A stretch of 64,000 nt of DNA from CAVWUA01 sp963758025 (GTDB lineage: Bacteria > Planctomycetota > Planctomycetia > Isosphaerales > Isosphaeraceae), in contig CAVWUA010000006.1 of assembly GCA_963758025.1 (NCBI GenBank), positions 372,001 to 436,000 of the forward strand, in the 5' to 3' direction. A program made the position numbers and the translations under genes. The notes under the pieces are model-generated. The model was not told the origin of the DNA. It saw nothing but the letters and a program-made list of their open reading frames with translations, and searched no databases. Below are positions 28,638 through 37,394 of this stretch, in pieces. How positions within the stretch are numbered: the first letter of the stretch is position 1; every line of letters begins with the position of its first letter.

Positions 28638-29639
28638 ATGACGCGACGCTTCGTCAACCAGCTTGCCAATGGAGATTCGGTGGACGAGGTCTTCCTCGTC
28701 TCCGACAAGCAACTCCGGGCCAATCGCCAGGGGAACCTTTACCTCCACCTGGAGCTTCGGGACCGCACCGGCGCTCTCGGCGCGCGGTTCTGGAACGCCA
28801 GCGAGGAACTCGCCCGACGGTTCGAACCGGGGGACTACCTCGGCATCAAGGGGAAGGTGCAGGTCTTTCAGGGGGCCTTGCAACTGATCCTCTCGCACCT
28901 GGAGCCGGTCGATTCGTCGCGGATCGAGCCGGAGGAATTTCTCCCCCAGAGCACGCGCGACATCGCCAAACTGACGGCCCGCCTGCGCGAGTTGCTCATG
29001 GGCCTGACGAACCCCTACCTGCGCGCCCTGGCCGAGTGCTTCCTGATCGACGACGCGTTTCTCCAGAAGTTCACCATCGCCCCGGCCGGGATCAAGAACC
29101 ACCACGCCTACCGCGCGGGGCTGGTGGAGCACGTCGTCACGATGCTCACGGCGGCCGACCGGATCGCCGACCTTTATCCCGAGGTGGACCGGGACGTGCT
29201 CCTGATGGGCATCTTCCTGCACGACATCGGCAAGATCGACGAGTTGAGCTACGAACGCACGTTCAGCTACACCGACGAGGGGCAACTTGTCGGCCACCTG
29301 GTCATGGGAGTGGAGATCCTCCGCGACAAGGTCGAGCAAACCCGCGCCCTGACCGGCGAGCCGTTCCCGCACGAACTGCACCTGCGGCTCAAGCACATGA
29401 TCGTCAGCCACCACGGCACGGGGGAGTTCGGCAGCCCGAAGGTGCCGATGACTCCCGAAGCCATCGCGCTGCACTATCTCGACAACCTCGACGCCAAGAT
29501 CCATCTCTTCACCCGGGAAATCCGCGACGACCCCAGCCGGGAGTCAAGCTGGACTCCATTCCACCCGAACCTCAACCGCCGACTCTTCAAGGGCAACCCC
29601 GACGCCAACGACGTCTCCGCCGAGGGGGAGGACGTCTAG
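28638..29639 (+). CDS. YhaM/CBF1-type 3'-5' exoribonuclease (OB plus HD domain)
   Basis: 333 aa, intact. An N-terminal OB-fold (about 15-90) has 'DEVFLVSDKQLRANRQGNLYLHLELRDRTGALGARFWN'. The HD metal-dependent phosphohydrolase domain (about 150-300) has 'HAYRAGLVEHVVTM', 'LLMGIFLHDIGKIDEL' with the HD pair, 'GHLVMGVEIL' and 'LKHMIVSHHG'. This is the YhaM arrangement (RNA/ssDNA-binding OB plus HD nuclease). It trims RNA 3' ends. It lies about 1.2 kb upstream of RNase R, so two exoribonucleases share this region. Confidence 0.88.
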   Translation: MTRRFVNQLANGDSVDEVFLVSDKQLRANRQGNLYLHLELRDRTGALGARFWNASEELARRFEPGDYLGIKGKVQVFQGALQLILSHLEPVDSSRIEPEEFLPQSTRDIAKLTARLRELLMGLTNPYLRALAECFLIDDAFLQKFTIAPAGIKNHHAYRAGLVEHVVTMLTAADRIADLYPEVDRDVLLMGIFLHDIGKIDELSYERTFSYTDEGQLVGHLVMGVEILRDKVEQTRALTGEPFPHELHLRLKHMIVSHHGTGEFGSPKVPMTPEAIALHYLDNLDAKIHLFTREIRDDPSRESSWTPFHPNLNRRLFKGNPDANDVSAEGEDV

Positions 29640-29679
29640 CCTGGGAACGAGGACTCGGCGGGGCAGGGGGGAGATCGCC

Positions 29680-30192
29680 ATGTTGCCGCGCCGGTTTCCG
29701 ATCGTCGGATTGCTCGTTCTGATCGCAATCGCCGCTTTGGGAATGGCCGCGCTGGCGAACCCGTCGCTGTGGTGGGCGGTCTTGATCTCGTATCTCACCT
29801 TCGCGGTGCTGCTCGGGACAATCGTGGGCGTGCTCGTCACGCGGGGACCGTCACGCCATTTCTGGATCGGCGCTGCCGTCCTTGGCTGGGCTCTGGCCTT
29901 TCATCCCTACTGGGAGAGGCTCGACACCTCCACCGGGATCATTTTGACGACCGTCGTGCAAGACCTCGCCAACCTTACCCATCCTTTCCGGGCCTCCCAG
30001 GCCGCAATATCGAACGCCCAGCAATATGATTATGAATCTCAACGTCATAACCTTCTGATCGAATATTTCACGTCGATCGGATGTCACCTCCTGATCCTGG
30101 GCTTCGCTCTGCTCGGCGGCGTGACGGCCCGCGTCCTCGCCGCGCGAAGCGATCGGCAGGCCCGCGCGAGGGAGGAACCGGGCGCGGTATAA
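29680..30192 (+). CDS. Four-helix membrane protein, unknown function
   Basis: 170 aa. The ATG at 29680 has GGGGAG about 7 nt upstream. It shows helices at about 7-26 ('IVGLLVLIAIAALGMAALAN'), 28-50, 61-78 and 137-157 ('IGCHLLILGFALLGGVTARVL'), with a polar loop between the last two containing 'NAQQYDYESQRHNLLIEYFTS'. I do not recognise the family. It follows the YhaM-like gene by 40 nt and may be cotranscribed. Confidence 0.55.
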   Translation: MLPRRFPIVGLLVLIAIAALGMAALANPSLWWAVLISYLTFAVLLGTIVGVLVTRGPSRHFWIGAAVLGWALAFHPYWERLDTSTGIILTTVVQDLANLTHPFRASQAAISNAQQYDYESQRHNLLIEYFTSIGCHLLILGFALLGGVTARVLAARSDRQARAREEPGAV

Positions 30193-30217
30193 TCGTACGC
30201 AAGCGAAAGGAGGGACC

Positions 30218-30478
30218 ATGATCCCCATCACCCCCGAGCTTCGGCAGGCGATCGCCCAGGCGGGAGGCGCGCCGGTACGGCTCGAAGATCCCGAGACGAA
30301 GACGACGTATGTCCTGATCCCAATGGAGCAGTACGAGGCGATCGTGCCGCTCGTCCTCGACGGTGAACCCACACTCGATGAACAGCGGGCCTTGCTGGGT
30401 AGAATGGGTCGGAGCATCGGTTGGGATGATCCGGAGATGGATGTTTACAACGACCTCGATCCCCGGAACGAAGGATGA
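30218..30478 (+). CDS. Antitoxin-like protein of a MazEF-type pair
   Basis: 86 aa. The ATG at 30218 has AAAGGAGG just upstream. 'GGAPVRLEDPETKTTYVLIPMEQYEAIVPLVLD' has a beta-rich DNA-binding-like start similar to Phd/AbrB-type antitoxins. The C-terminal part ('LLGRMGRSIGWDDPEMDVYNDLD') is acidic, as expected for toxin neutralisation. The stop overlaps the toxin start as ATGA. I infer the role from gene order and not from a named motif. Confidence 0.72.
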   Translation: MIPITPELRQAIAQAGGAPVRLEDPETKTTYVLIPMEQYEAIVPLVLDGEPTLDEQRALLGRMGRSIGWDDPEMDVYNDLDPRNEG

Positions 30479-30817
30479 GCCGAGGCGATGTCGTCCTGGT
30501 GGATTTTCCATTCACTGATGCCGGCGGCTCCAAGATCCGCCCCGCGCTGGTCGTTCAGGATGACCGGGTTCCGTCGGTCAACACGATCATCGCCTTGATC
30601 ACGAGCAAACGTCAGCGATCTGGACCGACACGGCTCAGAAATCGATCCATCCAAGCCGGAAGGGGCCGGCTCGGGGCTTCGGATGGTTTCGATTGTGGCT
30701 TGTGAAAGTCTCTTCTCCATCCATCAACAGCTCATCCTTCGAACCATCGGCCACCTCCCCCCGGCGACGATGACCCGGATCGACGACTGCCTGAAGGCCG
30801 CCCTGGGGTTGCCCTGA
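30475..30817 (+). CDS. mazF: MazF/PemK-family endoribonuclease toxin (frameshift)
   Basis: About 113 aa after repair. 'SRGDVVLVDFPFTDAGGSKIRPALVVQDDRV' is the MazF/PemK N-terminal barrel with the GDV...F..T....RPALV signature. After 'IIALITSKRQ' the frame breaks near 30617. The next frame supplies 'DLDRHGSEIDPSKPEGAGSGLRMVSIVACESLFSIHQQLILRTIGHLPPATMTRIDDCLKAALGLP', the normal C-terminal half with the conserved 'S.v......i........iG.L'. It cleaves mRNA by family knowledge. It overlaps the antitoxin gene and sits 39 nt upstream of rnr. If the frameshift were real the toxin would be inactive. Confidence 0.85.
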
Positions 30818-30855
30818 ATCGAGCGGCACGGCGTCTGCAACAAAAGGTGTCCCAC

Positions 30856-33153
30856 ATGAACGACCAGTACGCGGACAAGGTGATGGGCCTCGTCTCCCGG
30901 CCCGACTACCAGCCGATCACCCTGAAGGCCATGTCCCGGCGGTTCGAAATCGCGCCCGAGGACTATGCCGAGTTCCGCAAGACGGTCAAGAAGCTCGTCC
31001 GCGACGGCAAGCTCGACCTCGCCAAGGACAAGACGCTGACCAAGGCCAGCGACCAGAAAGGGGCGATCGTCGGCACGTATCGCCGCACGTCGAAGGGCTT
31101 CGGGTTCGTCCGGCCGCAAGATCCGAAGTTCGAAGGCCGCGCCGGCGACATCTTCATCCCGATCGACGAGGGGCTGGATGCCTCCTCCGGGGACGAGGTG
31201 GCCGTCAAGATCACCAAGCGGCCGCACAAGCCCGGCTTCAACATCCAGGGGCGCATCATCCGCGTGCTGTCGCGGGCCTCGGGGCTGTTCGTCGGGACGT
31301 ATTTCGAGCTGGGAGGGGCCGGGTACGTCAAGATCGACGGAACGACCTTCCACGACCCACTTTATGTCGGCGACCCCGGGGCCAAGGGGGCGAAGTCCGG
31401 CGACAAGGTCGCGGTGGAGATCGTCCGCTATCCGTCCCCCATGCGCGAGGGCGAAGGCGTCATCTCCGAGCTGATCGGCCCGCGCGGCCAGCCGGGGGTC
31501 GATACCCTGTCGGTCATCCGCGCGTTCGGCATCCCCGACGAATTCGATGAGGAGACCCTGGAAGAAGCCCGTCGCCAGGCGAAACTCTTCGCCGAGATGG
31601 CCGACCGGATCGAGGACCGGCTCGACCTGCGCGACGCCCTGACCGTCACGATCGACCCGAAAGACGCCCGCGACTTCGACGACGCGATCACCCTGACCCG
31701 CGACGACCGCGGCTTCTGGAGCCTCGGCGTCCATATCGCCGACGTCAGCCACTTCGTCCGCGTGGGCTCGGCCCTGGACCGCACCGCCCGCAAGCGAGGC
31801 AATAGCGTCTATCTGCCCGATCGCGTTATCCCGATGCTGCCGGAAGTCCTCTCCAACAGTCTGGCAAGCCTCCAGCAAGGCCAGGAGCGCTTCACCGTCA
31901 GCGCCCTGCTCGAATTCAACGCCGAAGGGGTCCGCACCGACATGCGGTTCGCCCGGTCGGTGATCCGCGTCGATCGCCGCTTCACCTACGAGCAGGCGTA
32001 TTACGCGATGACCCATCCCGACGAGACGATCGAGGACGTCTCGCCCGAGATCCACGCCCAGCTCGGCCGGATGCTGGAACTGGCGATGATCCTCCGCAAT
32101 CGGCGGTTCCGGCGCGGGTCGCTGGAGCTGGTCATGCCCGAGGTCGAGGTCGAACTGGGAGACCAGGGGGAGGTCGTCGGCGCGCACCTGGCCTCCAATG
32201 ACGAGAGCCACCAGGTCATTGAGGAGTTCATGCTCGCGGCCAACGAGGCCGTCGCCGCGTTTCTCACCTCAAGAGGCGCCGGGTTCCTGCGGCGGGTCCA
32301 CGCCGATCCGGAACCGACCAAGCTCCGCCAGTTCGCCGAGTTCGTGCGGAGCCTCGGGTTCACGCTCGACGACCCGCAAAGCCGCTTCGAGCTTCAGCGC
32401 GTGCTGGCCGAGTCGGACGGCCAGCCCGAGCGTCACGCCGTCCACTACGGGCTTTTGCGGAGCTTCAAGCAGGCCATTTACACTCCCGAGCACGAGGGCC
32501 ATTACGCCCTGGCGAGCGACGACTACTGCCACTTCACCTCGCCGATCCGCCGCTACCCGGACCTTCAGGTCCACCGGCAGCTCACGGCGATCCTCGCGGG
32601 GCGCAAACCCAGGAGCGACCCCGACGAACTCGTCATGCTGGGCGAGAACTGCAGCCGCACCGAGCGCCGGGCCGAGGCCGCCGAGCGCGAGATCATCAAG
32701 GTCAAGCTGCTGACCTACCTGGAATCCCGCATCGGCGAGTCGTTCCACGCCATCATCACCGCCGCCGAGGACTTCGGCCTGTTCTGCCAGCTCGTCGAGC
32801 TACCGATCGACGGCCTGATTCACGTCACCAGCCTGGGGGACGACTACTATTACCTGGAGTCGGAGACGCACACGCTGATCGGCCGGCGCTCGGGGCACCG
32901 CTACCGCCTGGGGGACCGGATCGAGGTCCGCATCGCCCGGATCGATATCGACCGCCGCGAACTGGACCTGGTCCTCGCCAGCGACGCCCCGCCGACCCCG
33001 CCCGAACCGTCGCGGAAGTCGGCCCCCAGGAGCACCGGACGGAAGCGCGACGCGTCCCCATCGTCGCGAGAGGAAACGCCGGTTCGTAAGGGTCGCAAAC
33101 CCAAGGCGAAACCGAAGTCCAAGTCGAAATCATCCCGGCGTCGCAAATCCTGA
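30856..33153 (+). CDS. rnr: Ribonuclease R
   Basis: 765 aa, intact. The ATG at 30856 has AAAAGGTG about 6 nt upstream. A winged-helix N-terminus (about 1-65) precedes two cold-shock OB domains (about 65-230; 'GAIVGTYRRTSKGFGFVRPQ', 'AGDIFIPIDEGL'). The RNB catalytic domain (about 240-590) has 'TIDPKDARDFDDAI' with the metal-binding aspartates and 'DDYCHFTSPIRRYPDLQVHRQL'. An S1 domain (about 640-715) includes 'GLFCQLVELPIDGLIHVTSL'. A Lys/Arg-rich tail of about 45 residues ends the protein. It degrades structured RNA 3' to 5'. Confidence 0.97.
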   Translation: MNDQYADKVMGLVSRPDYQPITLKAMSRRFEIAPEDYAEFRKTVKKLVRDGKLDLAKDKTLTKASDQKGAIVGTYRRTSKGFGFVRPQDPKFEGRAGDIFIPIDEGLDASSGDEVAVKITKRPHKPGFNIQGRIIRVLSRASGLFVGTYFELGGAGYVKIDGTTFHDPLYVGDPGAKGAKSGDKVAVEIVRYPSPMREGEGVISELIGPRGQPGVDTLSVIRAFGIPDEFDEETLEEARRQAKLFAEMADRIEDRLDLRDALTVTIDPKDARDFDDAITLTRDDRGFWSLGVHIADVSHFVRVGSALDRTARKRGNSVYLPDRVIPMLPEVLSNSLASLQQGQERFTVSALLEFNAEGVRTDMRFARSVIRVDRRFTYEQAYYAMTHPDETIEDVSPEIHAQLGRMLELAMILRNRRFRRGSLELVMPEVEVELGDQGEVVGAHLASNDESHQVIEEFMLAANEAVAAFLTSRGAGFLRRVHADPEPTKLRQFAEFVRSLGFTLDDPQSRFELQRVLAESDGQPERHAVHYGLLRSFKQAIYTPEHEGHYALASDDYCHFTSPIRRYPDLQVHRQLTAILAGRKPRSDPDELVMLGENCSRTERRAEAAEREIIKVKLLTYLESRIGESFHAIITAAEDFGLFCQLVELPIDGLIHVTSLGDDYYYLESETHTLIGRRSGHRYRLGDRIEVRIARIDIDRRELDLVLASDAPPTPPEPSRKSAPRSTGRKRDASPSSREETPVRKGRKPKAKPKSKSKSSRRRKS

Positions 33154-33178
33154 CGACCTGTTGGGGACCTCCCCGGAC

Positions 33179-33194
33179 GGGACGGTTTCGTCCC
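33179..33194 (+). terminator. Nested hairpin after rnr
   Basis: GGGACG-GTTT-CGTCCC, enclosed by an outer CCCCGG...CCGGGG pairing (33171-33210), starts 25 nt after the rnr stop. There is no T-tract, so it is terminator-like only. Confidence 0.45.
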
Positions 33195-33303
33195 GATGGC
33201 CACGCCGGGGGGATTGGCATGACCGTTGCGGCGCTATCAGGTCTTATCACTGGAAGCCGCCAAGGGAGCCGCACGCGCAGACCCCAACAGATCGAATTTC
33301 ATC

Positions 33304-35258
33304 ATGATTGTTCACTCCAGTTGCTCATTTCGGGCCTTGACCCTCATGGTCGCCGTCTCCGCCTTGCTTTCAACGACAGCCGAAGGCGCGGAGGGTGGGA
33401 AATCCGGTTCCGACGCGTCGATGTACGACAAGGCGTATGTCGTCATCGACCGGCTCAACGAGGGCTTGCCGAGGACCAGCAACACCGACACACCCGACTT
33501 GCAGACCCCGCAGTCGTCGCTGGAGAATTTTCTCCACTCCTGCCGGGACGGAAACTACGAACGAGCCGCGCGGTCGCTGAACCTCAACGGCATCCCGACG
33601 GAGCGGCAGGCGGCCGTCGGGGCGGACCTCGCCCGCAAGCTCAAGTTCGTGATGGACCGCAAGGTCTGGTTCCAGTGGGAGGAGATCCCCGACAGGCCGG
33701 ACGGCAAGGCCCCCAAGACCGAGGTGAGCGCCACGAAGTCCGGCGGGCCCAAGGTCGGCCCGCCCCGTCGAGGGATCGAGGTGGGATCGGTGCAGGTGGA
33801 AGGGCGGGATCTCGCCCTGCTCTTGCTGCGGGTCAAGCCGGGCGACGCCGCGCCGGTCTGGGTGTTCTCCCGACAGTCGGTCGAGAATATCCCGCTGCTC
33901 TACAAGGAGTTCGGCCCGAGCCCGCTGGAGAGCCGGCTGCCGGACTGGCTGAAGGAGCACCGCGTCTTGAAGCTCGCCCCCTGGCAGTGGATCGGCCTCG
34001 TCCTGTGCCTTCTGGTCGGCATCGCGATTGGCTGGGGGGTTCAGAAGCTGGCCGAGCGGATGCTCCGCGACGCGCCGAGCCACTGGGCGCTGACCTTCGC
34101 CCAGTCGATCCGAGGGCCGGTGGCGGTGACGCTCGGCCTGATCCTCTTCTACGGCCTGGCGAGCAACCTCCTGCAACTGGCCGGGCCGATCATGCTGGCC
34201 TTTGAACCACTGGTGATCGTGCTGATCATCATGGGCATCGCCTGGTTCGCGCAGCGGACGATCGACTTCGCCTCTCGGCGGATCACGCAGCGCTACGAGG
34301 GCATGGAAGGGGGCGAGGCCCATGCGATCTTGACGCGGGTCAAGGTGGCCAAGCACGTCCTCTCGGTGCTGGTCGTGCTCATCGGCGCGGGCTGGGCCTT
34401 GAGCCAGTTCGAATGGGCCGCGACGCTCGGCTATTCGCTCCTGGCCTCCGCCGGGGTGGCTGGCGTCGTGCTCGGCGTCGCCGCCCAGCGCCCGCTGGCG
34501 AACCTGTTCGCCGGAATCCACCTGGCCGCCACTCAGCCGGTACGTGTCGGTGACGCGGTGATCTTCGAGGGCGAGTTCGGCTGGATCGAGGAGGTCGCGG
34601 TCACGTACCTGATCATCCGCACGTGGGACCTGCGCCGGCTGGTCGTTCCGACAACCTATTTCATGGAACGCCCCGTCCAGAACTGGACCAAGGGGGGCGA
34701 GAACATGATGAAGCCGGTGTACCTCTACGCCGATTACCGCGTGGACGTTCCGGCCGTCCGCAAGGAGCTGGAAAAGGTCCTGAAGAACCATCCCGACTAC
34801 GACGAGACCGTCCCACCCATCCTCCAGGTTACGTCCTGCACCGAGGACACCGTCGAGATCCGCGCCTGTGCAGCGCCAGGGACCCCTCGACCGCCTGGAA
34901 CCTCCATTGTGACGTCCGCGAGTCGCTCCTGAGCTTCCTCCGCGACCTCGACGAGGGCCGTTCCCTGCCACGCGAACGCGTGCTCCTGACGGACGTCCCC
35001 GACGGACTCCGCAACGGTCATGCCCGTGACAGCCAGGAGGAGGACAAACAGCGGGCCTCGGAACGTCGCGGAGAATCGGAGTCCGAGCGGAACCATCGGG
35101 GACAACGCGGAGGAGGACGCCGGGGGGGAGGTCGATCGTCCTCTCGGAAAAAGCGATCCGGCAAGGGACGCGCCGGCAGACATCGGATCGGTGGGAAGGA
35201 ACAAGCGAAGTCGGAGGTCTCGCACGACGCCCCCGAAGATGGGAACGGCGACGGCTAG
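33304..35258 (+). CDS. MscS-family mechanosensitive channel with N-terminal periplasmic domain (frameshift)
   Basis: About 650 aa after repair. A signal peptide ('RALTLMVAVSALLSTTAEG') is followed by a soluble domain (about 35-225), then helices near 225-250, 270-295, 300-320 and 350-385. The pore-lining MscS region has 'YSLLASAGVAGVVLGVAAQRPLANLFAGIHLAATQPVRVGDAVIF' and 'GWIEEVAVTYLIIRTWDLRRLVVPTTYFME', the beta domain. A break near 34870 ('TVEIRACA') shifts to a frame ending in a basic Arg/Lys/Gly-rich tail and stopping at 35258. The channel opens under membrane tension and releases osmolytes. The start is uncertain because no clear ribosome site precedes it. Confidence 0.88.
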
Positions 35259-35295
35259 ATTACCCGGCCCCGACAGGATCCTGAGTCGAGTCTGC

Positions 35296-35577
35296 TCAAG
35301 AAACGGCGTTCAGAGTTTCCGAGAGAATCTGGTCCAGGGGCAAATCGACCAGCAGGGCCTCGGTTTCTCCCGTCTCCGGCAACGAGACGAGCTGCCAGGA
35401 ACCGCAGCTCGAACAAACTCCCAGCATCCGCTCCGGCACGTGGATCTGCGGCTGATAGAGATCCAGTTCCGAACGACAGAACGGGCAATCAAACGACGGC
35501 GGTTCCACCGGGCTATGGGTCAGAATGACCACGTCCAGTGCATGGAAAGTTCGCGCCTCGGTTTCCAGGCTCACCAT
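35296..35577 (-). CDS. Small zinc-ribbon protein, tandem paralogue 1
   Basis: About 93 aa from the ATG at 35577; a GTG at 35637 is an alternative start. 'DCPFCRSELDLYQPQIHVPERMLGVCSSCGSW' has paired CxxC motifs 22 residues apart, as in a zinc ribbon. 'ALLVDLPLDQILSE' ends the fold. It is a clear paralogue of the gene at 35759-36040. A good sigma-70-type promoter (35671-35698) precedes it. The function is unknown. Confidence 0.75.
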   Translation of the reverse strand: MVSLETEARTFHALDVVILTHSPVEPPSFDCPFCRSELDLYQPQIHVPERMLGVCSSCGSWQLVSLPETGETEALLVDLPLDQILSETLNAVS

Positions 35578-35670
35578 CAAGGGATCATCCTCTGCGTTGA
35601 GGAGTCTTCCAGCCCCGTTGGAGCTTGTCCGTCTCACGCCATCGTGAGTGCCCTGCAGACTGGTATCATG

Positions 35671-35698
35671 AGTTTAGCAAAGCAATAACCCTTGTCAA
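35671..35698 (-). promoter_or_regulatory. Sigma-70-type promoter for zinc-ribbon gene 1
   Basis: On the minus strand, TTGACA (35698-35693), a 16-nt spacer and TAAACT (35676-35671). The -35 is perfect and the -10 matches 4 of 6. Transcription would start near 35664, upstream of both possible start codons. Confidence 0.6.
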
Positions 35699-35758
35699 TC
35701 CGCGTCTCTCCGATTCCTATCTTTTCTTGATTTGAGCCACTCCTTTGGGTCGGCTCAG

Positions 35759-36040
35759 TCAGGGGTCTCGATCCGGGGCGAGTGCCGAGACCTCGGCGAG
35801 GATGCGTTCGGGGGTCGGCAGGTGGACCAGGACAGCCTCGCCTTCCTTCACCCCGCTCGCCACGTAGAACCAGGCGTCGCAATGCTCACATGTCGCGAGT
35901 AAGCGATCGGGAGTATTTTCGTCCGGTTGATGAAATTCCAGCGGGATTTGACATCGGGGACAGGGGGTCGGATCGGCCCCCTCCGTCGATGCGGGAAGAC
36001 GGATCGCGGTGACCGGAATCACGATTGTTGTTCGCGCCAT
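35759..36040 (-). CDS. Small zinc-ribbon protein, tandem paralogue 2
   Basis: 93 aa. The ATG at 36040 has AAGGTG about 6 nt upstream. 'PCPRCQIPLEFHQPDENTPDRLLATCEHCDAWFYVA' has two CxxC pairs with the same spacing as its neighbour. The C-terminus 'EAVLVHLPTPERILAEV' aligns with 'EALLVDLPLDQILSET'. The two genes clearly arose by duplication. No enzymatic motif is present. The family may act as a nucleic-acid or protein adaptor, but this is speculation. Confidence 0.78.
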   Translation of the reverse strand: MARTTIVIPVTAIRLPASTEGADPTPCPRCQIPLEFHQPDENTPDRLLATCEHCDAWFYVASGVKEGEAVLVHLPTPERILAEVSALAPDRDP

Positions 36041-36364
36041 GGAGGCACCTTTCCACCTCACCCCGGCCGATCTGGCCTCGGTCGGGAACTCTGCAACGGG
36101 TTCGTCAGCGTATTCGAAATTGGCGGGAGAACCGACAAAGATAACGCGAGGGGAACTCGCGTTACTAAAGCAAGAATAACGGCATCATCCCCGATTGTGA
36201 CACACAAAATGGAAAAAATCCGTGAGGTGATGCAGAGATGGCCCCACGTACTCGAACTGGACTTCCCAATAATCGACGAATCGGGACAATTCCAGGACGA
36301 GGACCCGGTGGCCAGTTGGGCCGGGTCGATCTCAAAAGGCGATGGAACGCGAGGGATCACGCCC
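36041..36364. other. Divergent intergenic region with an inverted repeat
   Basis: About 320 bases between the minus-strand zinc-ribbon gene and the plus-strand HEAT protein. It contains the dyad TAACGCGAG-GGGAA-CTCGCGTTA (36142-36164), a perfect 9-bp stem with a 5-nt loop. The stretch after the dyad (about 36165-36230) is AT-richer and probably carries the plus-strand promoter, but no consensus pair was convincing. Confidence 0.5.
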
Positions 36365-37273
36365 ATGCGAGGCTGGATGAGAATGGGATGGACCCTGGCC
36401 GTGGGCATGAGCCTGGCCGGGAGCCTGGCCTCGGCCCAGGTGGTCGAGCGGGATATCAAGGTGACTGGCCCGCGCGGCCGGTCCATCGAGAGGCACGTCC
36501 AGGCCGCGCGGCGGCCCGGCGCGATTGACCGCGAGGTCCGCGTGCAGCGACCGGGCGGGACCATCGAGCGGGACGTGCACCTCCGGAGCATGGGGGGATT
36601 TGCCCCGCGGCACCATGCGTCGCCACGGGTCATCGAACGGGATTTTTACGTCCGCCGTCCGCCCGTGGTGGTCGAGCGGAATGTCTATGTCGGGCGGGGG
36701 CCGGCCCTGGGCATCGCGCCGATTTTCAGCTTCATGTTCGGCTCGCCCCCACCTCCGCCGCCTCCGGTGGTGGTCGTGCCCGAGCCGGTTTATGTCGAGC
36801 CGGCGCCGCCGCCGGTGGTGGTCTATCAACCGCCCCAGCGCTACGTGCCGGCCCCGCCACAGCAGACGGTGGTGGTGGACCCGGTGGCCTCGGCGGCCGA
36901 GCGATTGCAGAGCCATCACGATAACAGCCGCCGCGACGGTGCGATCACGCTCGGCCGCCTCGGTGATCCGCGCGCCGTGCCCGCCTTGATGGACCGGCTG
37001 GAGAACGACGACGAGAAGGAAGTTCGGATGGCCGCCGCCTGGGCCCTGGCCGAGATTGGCGACCCACGCGCCGGGGCGTCCTTGCAGAAGGCCGCGCTCT
37101 TCGACAAGAGGGAGGAGGTCCGCGAGGTCGCCAGCCGCTCCTACGCGCGCCTGCCCCGCGAGTCGTATCCGGCCCCGACCGCGACGGCGAATCAGGCTCC
37201 GGCCCCGCGCGATGGCGACGCCTACCGAGCCTCCACGTCGGACCCCTTGCCCGACTTCGTGAACCAGCCCTGA
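36365..37273 (+). CDS. Secreted HEAT-repeat protein with proline-rich linker
   Basis: About 302 aa from the ATG at 36365. A signal peptide is present ('MGWTLAVGMSLAGSLASAQ'). Then come short repeats of the type 'VERDIKVTGPRGRSIERHVQ', 'AIDREVRVQRPGGTIERDVHL' and 'RVIERDFYVRRPPVVVERNVYV', in which 'ERdv.v..p' recurs. A poly-Pro/Val segment (about 125-175) follows, then two HEAT/PBS-lyase-like repeats ('AITLGRLGDPRAVPALMDRLENDDEKEVRMAAAWALAEIGDPRAG'). Function is unknown; it is a periplasmic or surface protein-binding scaffold. An upstream in-frame extension exists but lacks a signal peptide, so I chose this start. Confidence 0.72.
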   Translation: MRGWMRMGWTLAVGMSLAGSLASAQVVERDIKVTGPRGRSIERHVQAARRPGAIDREVRVQRPGGTIERDVHLRSMGGFAPRHHASPRVIERDFYVRRPPVVVERNVYVGRGPALGIAPIFSFMFGSPPPPPPPVVVVPEPVYVEPAPPPVVVYQPPQRYVPAPPQQTVVVDPVASAAERLQSHHDNSRRDGAITLGRLGDPRAVPALMDRLENDDEKEVRMAAAWALAEIGDPRAGASLQKAALFDKREEVREVASRSYARLPRESYPAPTATANQAPAPRDGDAYRASTSDPLPDFVNQP

Positions 37274-37394
37274 ACGGACATACCGCTCGCGAAGACGTGA
37301 CGGTCGCAGCTTCACGTCTTCGCGAGACGCCCTGGCCGCGGGCGCGCTTCTTCGGAATGCTTGACGTATCGCTGAAAATCAATACACTGGCCGC

